Assembly: GCF_026151205.1 (NCBI RefSeq)
Contig: NC_087078.1
Coordinates: 5,969,675 to 6,033,674, forward strand
DNA length: 64,000 nucleotides
Source: Bolinopsis microptera
Lineage: Eukaryota > Ctenophora > Tentaculata > Lobata > Bolinopsidae
Direction: 5' to 3'
In this document: positions 24,420 to 36,200 of the stretch, piece by piece
Position numbering within the stretch: position 1 is the stretch's first letter
Layout of the letters: each line of letters starts with the position of its first letter
Notes under the pieces: generated by a model
What the model was told of the DNA's origin: nothing
The model's input: only the letters and a program-made list of their open reading frames with translations
Databases searched by the model: none
Program-made: the position numbers and the translations under genes

Positions 24420-25299
24420 GTTCTGGTCAACGGTTTCTGGCCTCTTACTTAATGAGGGAGGCCTTCTCGCCGTGCCCACAGAATGCAACTCCTGCTAGTT
24501 CGTGCAGATCATTTATGAATGAGGATCGCATCGCGTGACGCTTTAGCGCCTACTAAGGATATCTCATGTTCATCAATCTGGTGACGGGACTGATTCAGAT
24601 CAGATCCCATCGCAGTGCGATATCTTGTTAGGATTTCGAAGGTATGGTATAAATATCACGGAGTATCCAGTTTTCGTATATCAAATTCGAGAGTCCTCAT
24701 GTTATGGGATCTATAAGGGAAGGCCGCTCTACAGTCCTACTTCCGACCTTCACCGGCCTACAGTCCACCGCTCAACAGTCCACTGCTCTACAGTCCTCAT
24801 TTTAGGATCGTACCGCTCTAAAGTCCTCATGTTGTGAGATCTATAAGGGCGGCCGCTCTAGAGTCCTACCCTGGCGATTTGACACCGCTCTACAGTCCTA
24901 CTTCCGACCTTCACCGACCTACAGTCCTACGCTTAACAGTCCACCGCTCAATAGTCCTGCTCCCGACATTAGCGATAATGAGAATGAGAATACGCTTTAA
25001 TGAAGATTTGACTTATTATTGCTATAGATTTATTTTCCTTTAAATACTAGACGTGTCTTTTTTTCTATTTCTGAGTAATATCAGTAACTGTAAATTGAAA
25101 TAACTTCTTTAACAAGTAACAAAAACAGAAATTTCGGTTGAAAATTTGTTGACCTCTGAAAAAAAACTTGAAAGGTCGGCCACCGGTAAATACATGACCG
25201 GGATAATTTGGCGGGTTTTGGGAAATTCCGCCATATTTTTCCCGGTTATTAATTTTCCCAGTCATAAATTAACCCGCTATAATATTCCCGAGTAAGGTA
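23410..25299. mobile_element. 1.9-kb DNA transposon with TACCTTACTCGGGA termini and foldback core
   Basis: The left end TACCTTACTCGGGATTATTATA (23410) and right end TATAATATTCCCGAGTAAGGTA (25299) are inverted repeats. TA precedes the left end; the right flank is TG, one mismatch from a TA duplication. A 100-bp block inside each end (ACCGGGATAA...TTCCGCCATATTTTTCCCGGT) is instead in direct orientation. The middle holds a near-perfect 270-bp palindrome, listed separately. No recognisable transposase is present. The terminal sequence resembles that of the pogo MITE (TACCTTATCGGACC), so mobilisation by the same enzyme is possible. That is inference. Confidence 0.7.
23969..24958. repeat. Foldback: 270-280-bp inverted arms made of GGACTGTAGAGCGG units
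   Basis: The left arm is 23969-24250 and the right arm 24690-24958. The arms are reverse complements with only a few differences. Each arm contains about nine variants of AGGACTNTAGAGCGG separated by unique spacers such as GGTCGGTGAAGGTCGGAAGT and CAAATCGCCAGGG. The spacer of about 440 bp has a short CT run and no long ORF. Confidence 0.9.
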
Positions 25300-25918
25300 T
25301 GCAAGTCGTTCGAGAATAGCAAACCTAGTTAAACGCTTAATTGTTACAAGCAAAAAATAGCATCTGCCTATACAAACTGCTATAGAAACTTTTCCAGTGT
25401 ATACACTATACATTGGACTCATGAAATGTGTCTATCATTCCAGAGATTTTTAAGCTAAATTTGTTAACATTCTATCATTGTGATGAAGACTATTGTAAAT
25501 AGCTTCACCCATTTGAACGACACAAAGAGGTTAAAAAGGAACCCACTGAGTGCTTCAGCGCTGAAATGGATTCACAAGCAATAAATAGTAAAATATAAAA
25601 TAGCTGATGTACTATAACGGTCCTCATATTAACATAAATCTATTAATAATAAAGAAAAGCTCCGTTGATATTAAGGTATGCTTTTCCTTGTATTGGGATT
25701 ATTGTATTGCTGTCAGCCAATGAGAAGTGAGATTTATAGACGCAAGCCAATTACAGGCAAGAGATCTAAGCACGTGGGTAACCATGGAAACTTCACGTGT
25801 ACCCGGTGTGATTAGCTAGCACAAGTCATTAAGGAGACCGGGTATAGTTTGTACTGGAACAAATCTGTGCAGATTAGGTCTTAGAATGCTTTCTAGATTA
25901 ATCATAGCATATTTTATG

Positions 25919-26105
25919 ATTTCTTCAATACTCCAAATCATGACGTTTGCCAAGTTTCAGCGTTGACGGAAATCGTTTTACACCGTTCTCATATTCAACA
26001 GTGTGATCTCGATAAGAAAATGATAAGACAACAGCTGCTGAACTATGACATCATTCTGTATTCAGTGTCAGGATACGGGACTACATCCTGGTATCACAGT
26101 GCACA
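25919..26105. repeat. 186-bp direct repeat, copy A
   Basis: It runs from CAATACTCCAAATCATGACG to about CATCCTGGTATCACAGTGCA. Copy B at 27823-28008 is about 97% identical and in the same orientation. One frame is open through both copies. Confidence 0.9.
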
Positions 26106-26142
26106 AACTGACTACCTGTCAGCCACTGTATAATATCTACAG

Positions 26143-27242
26143 CTAGGCACACTTTGGGCACACTTGGGGCACACGGCACACCTGGGACACAAAATTGAAT
26201 TTCCTGGGGCACACTTGGGGCACAGTTGGGGTACAGTTGGGGCAAAAAGTTACTTGGGGCACACTTGGGGCACACTTGGGGCAAATACAGTTTGGGCACA
26301 CTTGGGGCACATTTGGGGCAAATACAAAGGAAATACAACCGAGGAAGAAGAGTTGTTTGTAAATGGATACTTGGGGGATTTTGTAGGACTACAGACGAGT
26401 GTTTTCTAGTGGAATTTCCTAACAACCGGAGGGACCACCACACTCTCCTTCTTGATAAAGCTCTACGTTGCCCCAGGAACCACCATCTTGACTGACAAGT
26501 GGAGAGGTTACAGTGCTCTTCCACGCTTCCACGGTATGGATTTGTACATCTTGTGGTCAACCATTCAAGAGGCTTCGCTGACCCCCTAACTGGCGTTCAC
26601 ACCAACGCATGTGAAGGGATGTGGTTTCACGCAAAGAGACACATGCTCCGTGGCCATTGAAGGACCCGTGCAGACTCTGAAGCCTAAGAGATAGCCCTCT
26701 GTGAGTTCATGTGGCGTAAGCGTCATAACCTCACCCGATCGGACTCATCTGTGAGAAGAGCCTTTAATAGCGAAATTCATAAGCTGATGAGAAGAGTATT
26801 ATCCTGAATAGTTGAATGTATAATTTTATTAATGTATTGGTTGTATTGGTTTTCAGGAATTAGGTTAATTTTAATTAAATTAAAAATTACGTATACATTG
26901 TTTGTCACTTATTATTACACCAGAAGATTGTTTACCTTAGTCATTTTTTGCCCCAAGTGTGCCCCATGTAACTTTTTGCCCCATCTGTGCCCCAAGTGAG
27001 CCCCAGCTGTTCCCCAACTGTATTTGCCCCAAATGTGCCTCAAGTGTGCCCCAAGTAACTTTGTGCCCCAAGACGTGTGCCCCAGCTGTATTTGCCCCAA
27101 GTGTGCTTGCCCCAAGTGTGCCCCAAGTGTGCCCCAAGTAACTTTCTGCCCCAACTGTGTCCCAAGTGTGCCCCAGGAAATTCATTTTGTGCCCCAGGTG
27201 TGCCCAAAGTGTGCCCCAAGTGTGCCCCAAGTGTGCCTAGCT
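26143..27242 (+). mobile_element. Merlin/ISXO2-type transposon relic with tandem-repeat inverted termini
   Basis: Both ends start AGCTAGGCACACTT as inverted repeats and consist of many copies of a 12-bp unit CTTGGGGCACAC interrupted by AAAAAGTTA-, GAATTTCC- and CAAATACAG-type spacers in mirrored order (26146-26328 and 26951-27237). The centre encodes transposase fragments in shifting frames: GGFCRTTDECFLVEFPNN, GTTILTDKWRGYSAL, VNHSRGFADPLTGVHTN and CEFMWRKRHNL. These match, from memory, the DDE domain of Merlin/IS1595 (ISXO2-like) transposases, including the Asp of TDKW and the Glu following HTN. At least two frameshifts and several stops make it dead, and the N-terminal part is missing. Confidence 0.8.
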
Positions 27243-27822
27243 AGATTACCAAATTGCCACAGAATCATAATGGTAACACGAATCCTGTCCGACAGCAACT
27301 TTTTCTTGTGTTTGAAGTGATATCTCAAATTTGGCAAATAGAAATTCACCCAAACTTGCACATATTATTCAGCATATAACCATCATACTTGATGGAAAGT
27401 TTCAAGAAAATCGTATGGTAGGATCCGACATAAACTATTGTCCGAAAAACCTAACTTTGGAGGCGGACAGGAGTCGCTGTCGGACAGGAGTCGCCCAATA
27501 TACTATAATATAGAAACTACAGACTTCCTAGTTTGTTGTGATCTGAAGTTAGGATTTAGACCAGTGCTCTATCACAGCGGTCATTAATTGGTATATTGGT
27601 GGTTACTAATGAGTTTACTCTGTTATTACGTTGAGCAAGCATAGTACCTATATGTTAAGGAATCCTGCTTATTAAACAGAGTCACGGAGGAAATATAAAG
27701 TCCTTGCAAATTATGGCTAACATCATATTAATTACGCAACTATTATTATATATTTTATTATTAGATGGCAGTAAAGAAGGCTTTCTAGAATAGTTGATAG
27801 TTATGTTATGTAGGATATTGGT

Positions 27823-28008
27823 TTCCTCAATACTCCAAATCATGACGTTTGCCAAGTTTCAGCGTTGACGGAAATCGTTTTACACCGTTCTCATATCCAA
27901 GAGTGTGATCTCGATAAGAAAATGATAAGACAACAGCTGCTGAACTATGACATCATTCTGTCTTCAGTGTCAGGATACGGGACTACATCCTGGTATCTCA
28001 GTGCACGA
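27823..28008. repeat. 186-bp direct repeat, copy B
   Basis: Partner of 25919-26105. The two bracket the Merlin relic at unequal distances. Differences are few and include TAT/TCT, CAC/CTC and CAACAG/CAAGAG changes. Confidence 0.9.
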
Positions 28009-28472
28009 ACTGGCATATACAATATTAATTATACACATAATTAACTCTATAATTGGAAATGGCTAATGATAATAAAAGCTACAGACCTGTCGGCTTGTTT
28101 GGATTGGGTTAAGATTGTCGTGGTCTGTTATTAGAGTAACTGGTCTATTTGGGTTTACAAGAGGTTTATTAGTGGTTTACTGGCATATTAACTGAATCAC
28201 GTGATACAAAAAACGTTCAATTGAATCTTGAAATTACACAATCTATTAGCCCAATTGTTATCCGCCACGAATATTTCACCAAACAGCGAAGGTGTTTGTA
28301 TACTATTAGTAATCTTATTAGTTAATAAGATAATATGTGTGTTAACAAATATTTACCATATTCAACGTGTAAAAATTATGATGTTTTCCTGATCAATGTA
28401 TGAATTTAGTGAGACGGCCAATGCCTTTGACAAATTATTTAGTCAGCAGATAAAAATATAACCGTATAAGCG

Positions 28473-28480
28473 TATATAAC
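28473..28480 (+). promoter_or_regulatory. TATA box candidate (TATATAAC)
   Basis: It lies in the context CGTATATAACTGCC about 190 bp upstream of the ATG at 28662. It fits as the core promoter of the Ly6-type gene. Confidence 0.35.
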
Positions 28481-28661
28481 TGCCGGTATTCCATCCTCAC
28501 TGTGATGAGTTTGTGAGTTGCTTGCATTGCCATCAATTGTTCTATTTCATTACTTAGTAAGTTAGTATGTAACGTAGTACTTACTCGGCAAGTAAGGCTT
28601 CAATCTGTGAGTGCTACAAATGAGTTAGGATCTTAGGAATTTAAGACAGCCAGGTTACGAA

Positions 28662-31600
28662 ATGGGAATGTTAAAGTTCACTTATATTATGATGGTACTC
28701 ATCTTAGGTAAGAATCTTACTAGCTTGGATGGGTGATAACCTACTAACCTAGTTATTTAATTATCGAGCCGAATCATCGGATTTTGCAAATCAATATTAA
28801 TAATTCTTGATCGATTTTGAATTTTATCTCGAGTTTAGCAGTTTTGATTACTGGACAAGATTTAAAAATAAGTTACGAATTAGTGAGTCTGTCAATCCAG
28901 TCTACTAGTAAAGCGACACATCAATTAATACCCACTTTTTCCGATGACATTTACCTATTAACACTAATACCTTATGAACTATAACGTAATAATATAGACC
29001 TAATATTTAAATACTTATTAAAAACCTGCTACGCCCGTAATTTTCCAAGACATTAGCTGCAGCCGCTTTAATTAATCAACAAGGTGTGAAAATATTATGT
29101 CGCAATAATTGAGGGCCAGCTACTTTAGAAGAAGCCAGATGTAACTATAAATTATGATAAACTTGGTAGCTACTAAGTACGTCCAGACAAAGTTTTTGGA
29201 GTTTAGAATTACTTCCAACGTATTTACGGTAATCAGTAGTCAATGACTAGACAGGTAAGTAGATATTAGATAAGCACTTCCACTTTTAGGGTGTCAGAAA
29301 TCAGAACTTGCTTCCGTGCTGTAACTCCTTGTTTAAAGTAACACTGTCTGCTGTTGCAGGAATTGTGGAGGTGGGGATGGCGGTAAAGCCGAAGGGGAAA
29401 GTTTCGAAGAAGATAGAGCCTGAAGAAGTTGGATCTGTGGAGGTCACGATAAATTGGAGGTACTATATTTGGGTGTTCCTCAAGGAGGTGTTCTGAGTTT
29501 TCTCCTTTTTGCCGTTCCCTGTGATAGATTTTAAACTTGATCTATGAATAATTGTAAACTGTGATGAGCAGTTAATTGATTAGTGATCAGTGAACTTCTG
29601 AGAGCTGGTCTGTGATCAAACTGTGGAAACGAGGTGTTGGCAAATTACTGTTGATCTGACCAACGAACTTGAGTTGATAAGTTAATAAGCATCTGAGCCC
29701 AGAATGCCTAAAAGTGATATCTGGCCTTGTTGGAATTTATTTGATCAGACAGTACATGGTTGCTCACGTAATTTCCACCCAAAATAAGGCACCATTAGGT
29801 AGAATCTGCTTCAAAGATTCACTTAAACTCATATCTTACTACCTTACATCTTTGTGCCATGATCGACTATCCGGTGGAAGTTATCATCCGTTATCATACA
29901 AGTAACTGTTGTATGCTGTTCCTTCAGATTACCTAAGTTTGGCTGCATGCCCGTCCTCCTCTGATGAGACGTAATGTATAGAAATAAGTATTAAGCAGGG
30001 GCGTTCCGTAATTGAAAAGCAGATCCGGATATACTCAGAGTGCAAACTTCCCGTTAAACCTACAATTAGCTGCTGATATCAGCGAATTCCAACAGAAAAT
30101 ATACCGTTTAAACTTTGGGTAGCTGATTGAATCTGTCATTGAAGCTAGTGAGTTTAACACTGAAGTTAACACTGAAATGATTTTAACATCAGCACCCTGA
30201 GGTATTTTCAATGACTCTGTCAGAATTATGACATTGAGGTGACGCAGCAGCACTATTATAAACACTACTGTCCAGCTTGTTTTTAACTCCATGATAACAA
30301 CGACACACTCCTCAGGACGAACTATGATGAGGGGCTGATCCGCCTGCTTTACAAGGTAGTTGGGGAGGAAATTGAGCGTAACAGCTTAAAAAGTGGATCT
30401 AAATCTTCAGAAACTTATCAAATCTCAAACAGTACATGTGAGTGAGAGTGCTATAACTTCATTACACCAGATCGTGTCACAATGCTCCAGAATGAATTGA
30501 GAAATTGTGTTGGAAACCTTAGTGACCATGCGTTTAGTTATTAACTTATTTAATTCCAATTCTAAAAAGCTTACTTTAAACAGACCAAGTTAAAATCATA
30601 GTATCAGTAAGAAATACTGCACTTAGGTGTTGTCACAGTTTGAAGTCCTTACTTCGCCAGTGAGGCACCACTACTTACAAAACTTTAATAGTACTTTCTG
30701 ACAATGGACAAATTAATGAACACTTATGCCAAGGCTCTGGTTGCGACTTGCGACTGCGAATTTTCCCTCTCGCCGTTTGCTCCCTTGATGTTAAACCAAA
30801 GAAGTAAGGTTAAACCTAAATCCAGTAGTTGGTCTAAGTCTACCCCAACCCTAGTAATTTTATAACATATTCCATTATCTAACACAAACCCAATAGCAAT
30901 TAGCATAGTTTAAAATGGTTGGAGGTAAAATTTCGGGGGATGAAATCTAGAGTGACGAAAGGTCGAGGCATGAAAGATTGAATAATGGAATATTGAGAGA
31001 TCAATGTCGGGGGATAAAATATATTGAGGGATATAATGTTCTGAAATGAAATGAAATGTGGATGAATTGTAAGTCCATTTCCTCTCAGTTCTGTGTACGC
31101 ACTGCAGTCTAGTAACAGACGATAAGACTTGCCACGAGAAGTACGAAGTGTGCCCCACAGGACACGGCTGCTTTCAGACACGTGTTCATTAAGTACGGGA
31201 CAGCGCTTCTTGGAAAAGGTACAGATCACTATTTCTGTGAAAAATGTTTAGCTAGATATTGGAGATTTCACTTTTGTTCTGAACTTTATATTTTCCAGTT
31301 TTTTTAGCTTGAACAGAGCTTGGTAATTAGAAAAATGGGCGAATGGTTTCTCTTTCGCTTTGATTCACCCGGAAGATGCACTTTGGCAGCTCTAAATTAA
31401 AGGATCTAGAAAGTGCGAAGAATTTACCGATTGTTTGCTTTCACCTCGTATCTCCCGGTGCCTCCCACTAGCCAATAACAAGTCCTGGTCGTGGTTGACA
31501 CTAGTCGTGATTTCATAAATCGTGGACTTTTAGACTCGATCTGTTGGTCTGATCTTGGAATATACGGCTTCCACTGAGAGAAAACAAAGTGCAACCATGA

Positions 31601-32920
31601 AAATTTCCCGTTGAAAAAATCCGGCTTCCGCTAATAGTATGACGAAAGTGATGACATGATCGTATTTGAGGTTCAGTAACGAGCATGATGTGTTCCATAA
31701 AAGATGATCGGAGCCGTATCATCTTTAACTTAAAGGTGATAAGGCTCCGAGTTGCCGAAGGATATTGTGGAATAGAACGTTATTTAATCGAACCGTCATC
31801 AAATACTGTGAAGTAGGTTTTCGGAATCTTGACTCCGGCATAAAGACAGCGTCTCTACATTTATTATAAAAAACCCGATGCAAAACTTGACGTGCTTATG
31901 AATTAACACCGTCCACTTTTAAATATGAACTAATGTGTCGTTAAACTTAATTGTGTCTTGTTCGGTCTGATTCATAAAAGCCTTTTGGGAGACTAGACAT
32001 CCAAGGAGTAAACAAAGAAAAAATGGAATGACAAAATCTGTAAATTGTAACTTTATAAGGAGGAACTAAAAATCCATGAAGTATTAAAAAAGATAAAGAA
32101 AAATGCTTATTAAAATAAGGGATTTTTATCAGCCATTTAGCCATCGTGTTTCCCGACCAAACGTTAAATTAGTTAGGTTTAGCGAATGTACAACTAAATA
32201 CAGTTAAAACTAATATCTATTATCCAATAACTCAATAATCAATTCTAGATTATTTGATGGCAAATTGGTCATCGTGGACGTATAATTAAGTAATTATGGT
32301 CAAGACGGTTAATATATGGCGCAATATGGACACCTAATATCCCCTCCCCAAATATAAGCAATGACTATTAATTACAAATGACTGAATTTTTAATGTGTTA
32401 TCTTTCCCCACCCTAAAGGTAGTCGTCATCGCTATTATATACTTTATCAGCACTACAAATAGTAGTACATGCTCTTATTGAGGCAATATATTTTTTTAAA
32501 GGGGAAAAATGATAGTTATTTATGTAAAAGTGCGTTGAAATCTGCATATGACGGTATTAAGTTCGTAACCCCAGCTGTACCCTCAATTTGTGATTAACCC
32601 CACCAACCAGTAACCACTGGTTACTGTGGTTACTAATAGTAACCACAGTAACCACTGATTCCACTCCTAATATATCCCATTTCACTAAACCATACCTCCA
32701 GGGTTGCTGGAACGAGCCTATGACCTCTACATACGGTAAATGTGAATACTGTAAAGACTCAGATGACCGGTACAGCTGTTTTTGTGAGACCTGCTCGGAA
32801 CCAATGTGTAATTCTGAAATCATTATGGGGGGAGCCCCCTCCAGTCAATCCAGGACTAAGCAAACGGATGTTATCAGTTTTATCAGCATCCTGGGGATTC
32901 TGCTGAGGACCTTTTACTGA
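28662..32920 (+). CDS. Ly6/uPAR-type (three-finger fold) GPI-anchored protein, three exons, frameshift in exon 2
   Basis: Exon 1 (28662-28707) encodes a signal peptide (MGMLKFTYIMMVLIL) ending in phase 1 at G|GTAAGA. Exon 2 (31089-31218, acceptor CCTCTCAG, donor GTACAG) encodes LCTHCSLVTDDKTC...VC...GCFQT, the CxxC...C...C...C start of a Ly6 domain. Exon 3 (32702-32920, acceptor CCTCCAG) encodes GCW...CEYC...CFC...C...MCNSE and then a hydrophobic end (VISFISILGILLRTFY). A closing CN followed by such a tail is standard for GPI-anchored Ly6 proteins at the cell surface. In exon 2 the frame hits a TAA at 31190. One missing base just before it would both remove the stop and make all phases agree. 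It is therefore a recent pseudogene, a polymorphism or an assembly error. Pairing of exon 1 with exon 2 across 2.4 kb is inferred. Confidence 0.55.
29360..29496 (+). other. Possible alternative exon or decoy after the signal-peptide exon
   Basis: A good acceptor (CTGCTGTTGCAG|G) opens an ORF in phase with the exon at 28662-28707 and ends at a TGA at 29494, giving a 60-residue secreted peptide rich in Lys and Glu. A donor at 29460 would leave phase 2, which does not fit the Ly6 exon at 31089. It is either an alternative terminal exon or chance. Confidence 0.3.
30000..30460 (+). other. Coding-like but broken stretch
   Basis: Short open segments in different frames (for example SVIEKQIRIYSECKLPVKPT and NYDEGLIRLLYKVVGEEIE) look like decayed coding sequence interrupted by stops. 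I cannot name the source. It lies in the inferred first intron of the Ly6-type gene. Confidence 0.3.
32602..32656. repeat. Inverted repeat GTAACCAC / GTGGTTAC cluster
   Basis: CAGTAACCACTGGTTACTG and GTGGTTACTAATAGTAACCAC form overlapping palindromes immediately upstream of Ly6 exon 3. A hairpin in the pre-mRNA near the acceptor is possible. Confidence 0.5.
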
Positions 32921-33299
32921 TACCAGTATTATCGGCACATTGGATTCTACAGAGGGCATTTTACTGTAACCATGATGTCATCGGCACGCTGTGGATTCAA
33001 CGGACGGTTTTTAACCTTTACCATGGTCACACGATGTCACTGTAATCAGTACGATGTGGGTTACATTTAGGCCCTTTGGTATCATCAGAGTACCGTGGAT
33101 TCTACAGAGAACTTTTTATACTACAAGAATCAACAAGACACTCAAGTGCAATCTACGTGACATGCTCTGTCATTCGTACTGAGCCCTTCAAAGATTATAA
33201 ACTTGGGAATAACCTCACAGTCTGTAATCCCTTCTGTTTCCTCTTTACTTCTTTTAAACAGCAGCTACTAAGTACGTCTTCAGAAGTGCCTTTATCGTG

Positions 33300-36200
33300 A
33301 CGTGATACCTTGGAATAACTTAAGACCAGCGTACAGATCATCGCCAAAAAGCTTTCATTTAACACTTTCTATTTGAAAATACATTATCTAACTTGTTATA
33401 TATGGAAATGTTCGTGTAAATCACAATGTCAAGTTTCCGTTTGAGCTTTTTAAAGTTCACGACCGATGTTTCACATAACCCCACACAAACTTTAAAGGAA
33501 CAGTTCAAACTTTTAACACATCAGGGTTCAAACATGAAAGGGTGTTAATTGTTAGAACCTGCGGCAACATCCTCCCCTGGTTCCTGAAGCTTATGGAGTT
33601 GGAACTGGTGTCATTGGTCGTTGACAGGACCAGTATTTTTAAACCCTCTCCATTTGTCACCACTTAATTATCACAGTTTCAATCTTGGTGTGTGCGTGTG
33701 CTGAAAGTATAGTGCTTTTTTGTTCTATTTTATTGTTTCATTCGGACTATTGTTTTGTCCTGTTGTACTGTTTCGTTCGTGCTTTTTTTGTTCGGTGATA
33801 ATGTCTCCGTCGTGATATTTTTTGCAGTTTACAAGTCATTTTTTGGTAGTGAAAAGTTTCGATCTGATTGTTTTTCTTTTTTTTTCAGTCCGGTACACTA
33901 TTCGGAGCTTTTTTGTACTACTATTATTTAGAATTATCGCTAATATGACTTAATGATGCTTTTAATACTTTCTGCTAATGGTATACCTATAGGCTTATTG
34001 TAAATTGTAATCGAATAAGTAAGGTAAAATTATTATAGACCAGGGTCTATAATCATATTCCTTATATTCCCGATTTCTTAAGAACAAATTCCTTATCACG
34101 AAGACCTGCAGTCGGTCTTTGAAACAAATCTAAATCTATTTTGATCCAAAACGTAGTAATTCTAAGGTTTGGAAGTCTAGGCAATAACTAGCTGAACTCT
34201 TAAAATTTACTTAATGTAAAAGTGTAAAGCGATATTGAGACGGTGTCGGTCTTTAGTACTTTCATTCGGGAAGAGATGACCTAATATAATTCTTTTGAAA
34301 ACTATTGTAAAAACAAGAATACTGGGAATTTGAAGCAACACTAAATCCTCAAAATCCCCAAACTAAGCTTAACAATTTAACGAAAATCGTGTTCAGGTTA
34401 AAAGTTTATCAATATACCAAATATAAGCACCTATGCCACATTAAATAAATATAATGAGGAGTAGCTTAGTAAGCCACGCCTCATTATGTCGTGCTTAATG
34501 TGGTATAGCCACTGGTGTAAAGAGCGGCATTCCAAGAAAAGAGCGGCAACGCTTCATCAACCTCAAAACTCATTAACCACAGCTCATTAGATTTTAGCAA
34601 AAATGAAGGATAAAATACTAAACACATAAAAAAACTATACAATGCAGTCTTCAAACATTAGTTCTTCCAGTATAGCAGGAAGATGTGGTGTAGCTTGGTC
34701 AGTAAAACAATGTATACTATAGAGTCAACGTCCTATGTGGATCTTAAGTTTCACTAACGATGTAAAAAGCTCTATAGTGTTACTAACAATGATACCTAGG
34801 TAGTTTTCCTTATACACGGTCTGTTATATTGTTTTACTTTTGTATGAAACTGTAAACTAACTTTTCAATAGTGAAATAAATTCTCAAAAAGCTAATCATG
34901 ATTGCAAAACGACATCCGCCTTATCTATCGCATTTTTAAAAGGGAAAAAACGTCGATAATATAATATTCATCATGATATTTGTCATATTGTACTGCATCA
35001 TAGAATATCTTCCTCTTCCTCCATTAATTAAGTTATCAAGCTAACTAACAATAAATACGCAGAGTAAAATAAGGCAACATGAACGGCAGCTAAGATTTTA
35101 CACTGTAGCACTGTACAGAACTCGAAACAGTGCATTCCTCACACGATACACGACACTGTAAATCCACAAAATTAGAAACTTTACACCCAAACAATGATCC
35201 GAACAACATTCATCAGTAAAACCGCACGATGAGTATCTACTTAGCACACTGGATATACAAGAACACAAGAACAGTAAAAGTACACAGCTCTCCGAGCTTC
35301 AGATTATATACATTGGTTATAGGCATCTCCACCGAGCCGCCATATAAGGTATAATGGATAAGCAATTATACCTCCTCTGGTATAGGATAATCCCTCACTT
35401 GCTGTGTCACGTGATATGTCTAATTATTCAGGTGGGGAGTGATTATCTTTGTTTTGTGATTATTATTGCAAGAATTTTAGAATTTAGATGAACGTCTCTG
35501 CTGGATTTCCGGCCGGATGTGACGGAGGCAGACGTACCGTGGGAGAGCAGTGCTACGACCTTGTGATACAATGTGACTGAGCTTAGGATATCACGCGCTC
35601 GGTAGCTGCATAAAAATGCCATGACAACAGCAGATGCTGGGTAGCAGGCCAAGACGCGTGCTGGTAGAGGAGATTAGTGATAAGAGACGAGCCACACCTG
35701 TTAAGTAATTAGTTAGATCACAGCTGTGTTGGTGTAATTATAACGCGGTGAAATCTTAGATAAGACTAAGAGGAAAGATGTTTGACAGGACGGGAAGTTC
35801 AAGTGCCGATTGAGATGCCGCAAGAAATTAATTGCATCGTGTCCAGGTTCCTGGAACTTATAATTGAGTGATCAAAAAGTCTTAAATCAATAATTATGGC
35901 GCAATAACTGCTCTACTATACAATCAGTTAATACAACTCTCTTCCATAACCATAATCACATAATAGTATAAATATAATGATTAATGATATCGATAAAACA
36001 TGAAGAGTAAAATCGGTTTTTTGTGTAATACTCTGACGGAACACGCCTCTAATTGTAGTTCAATTAAGAGCATTTTGCTAATGACCCAATAATAGAATTG
36101 TAAGTCTATATTGTACTCTCTTGGAGGATACTCCTGATAGTAAAGACTAACGACTAGTATAATAAGCCCTAATAATAATATAGGGCTACTGAATTACCGA

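Noticed and set aside
26081-27320. ORFs rich in GHTWGT or CPKCAPSVPQ
   Set aside because: They are translations of the 12-bp terminal repeats of the Merlin relic. The CPKC pattern is not a zinc-binding protein.
25919-28008. LTR retrotransposon bounded by the 186-bp direct repeats
   Set aside because: The repeats lack TG...CA ends, no primer-binding site or gag-pol is present between them, and the interval holds an unrelated DNA transposon.
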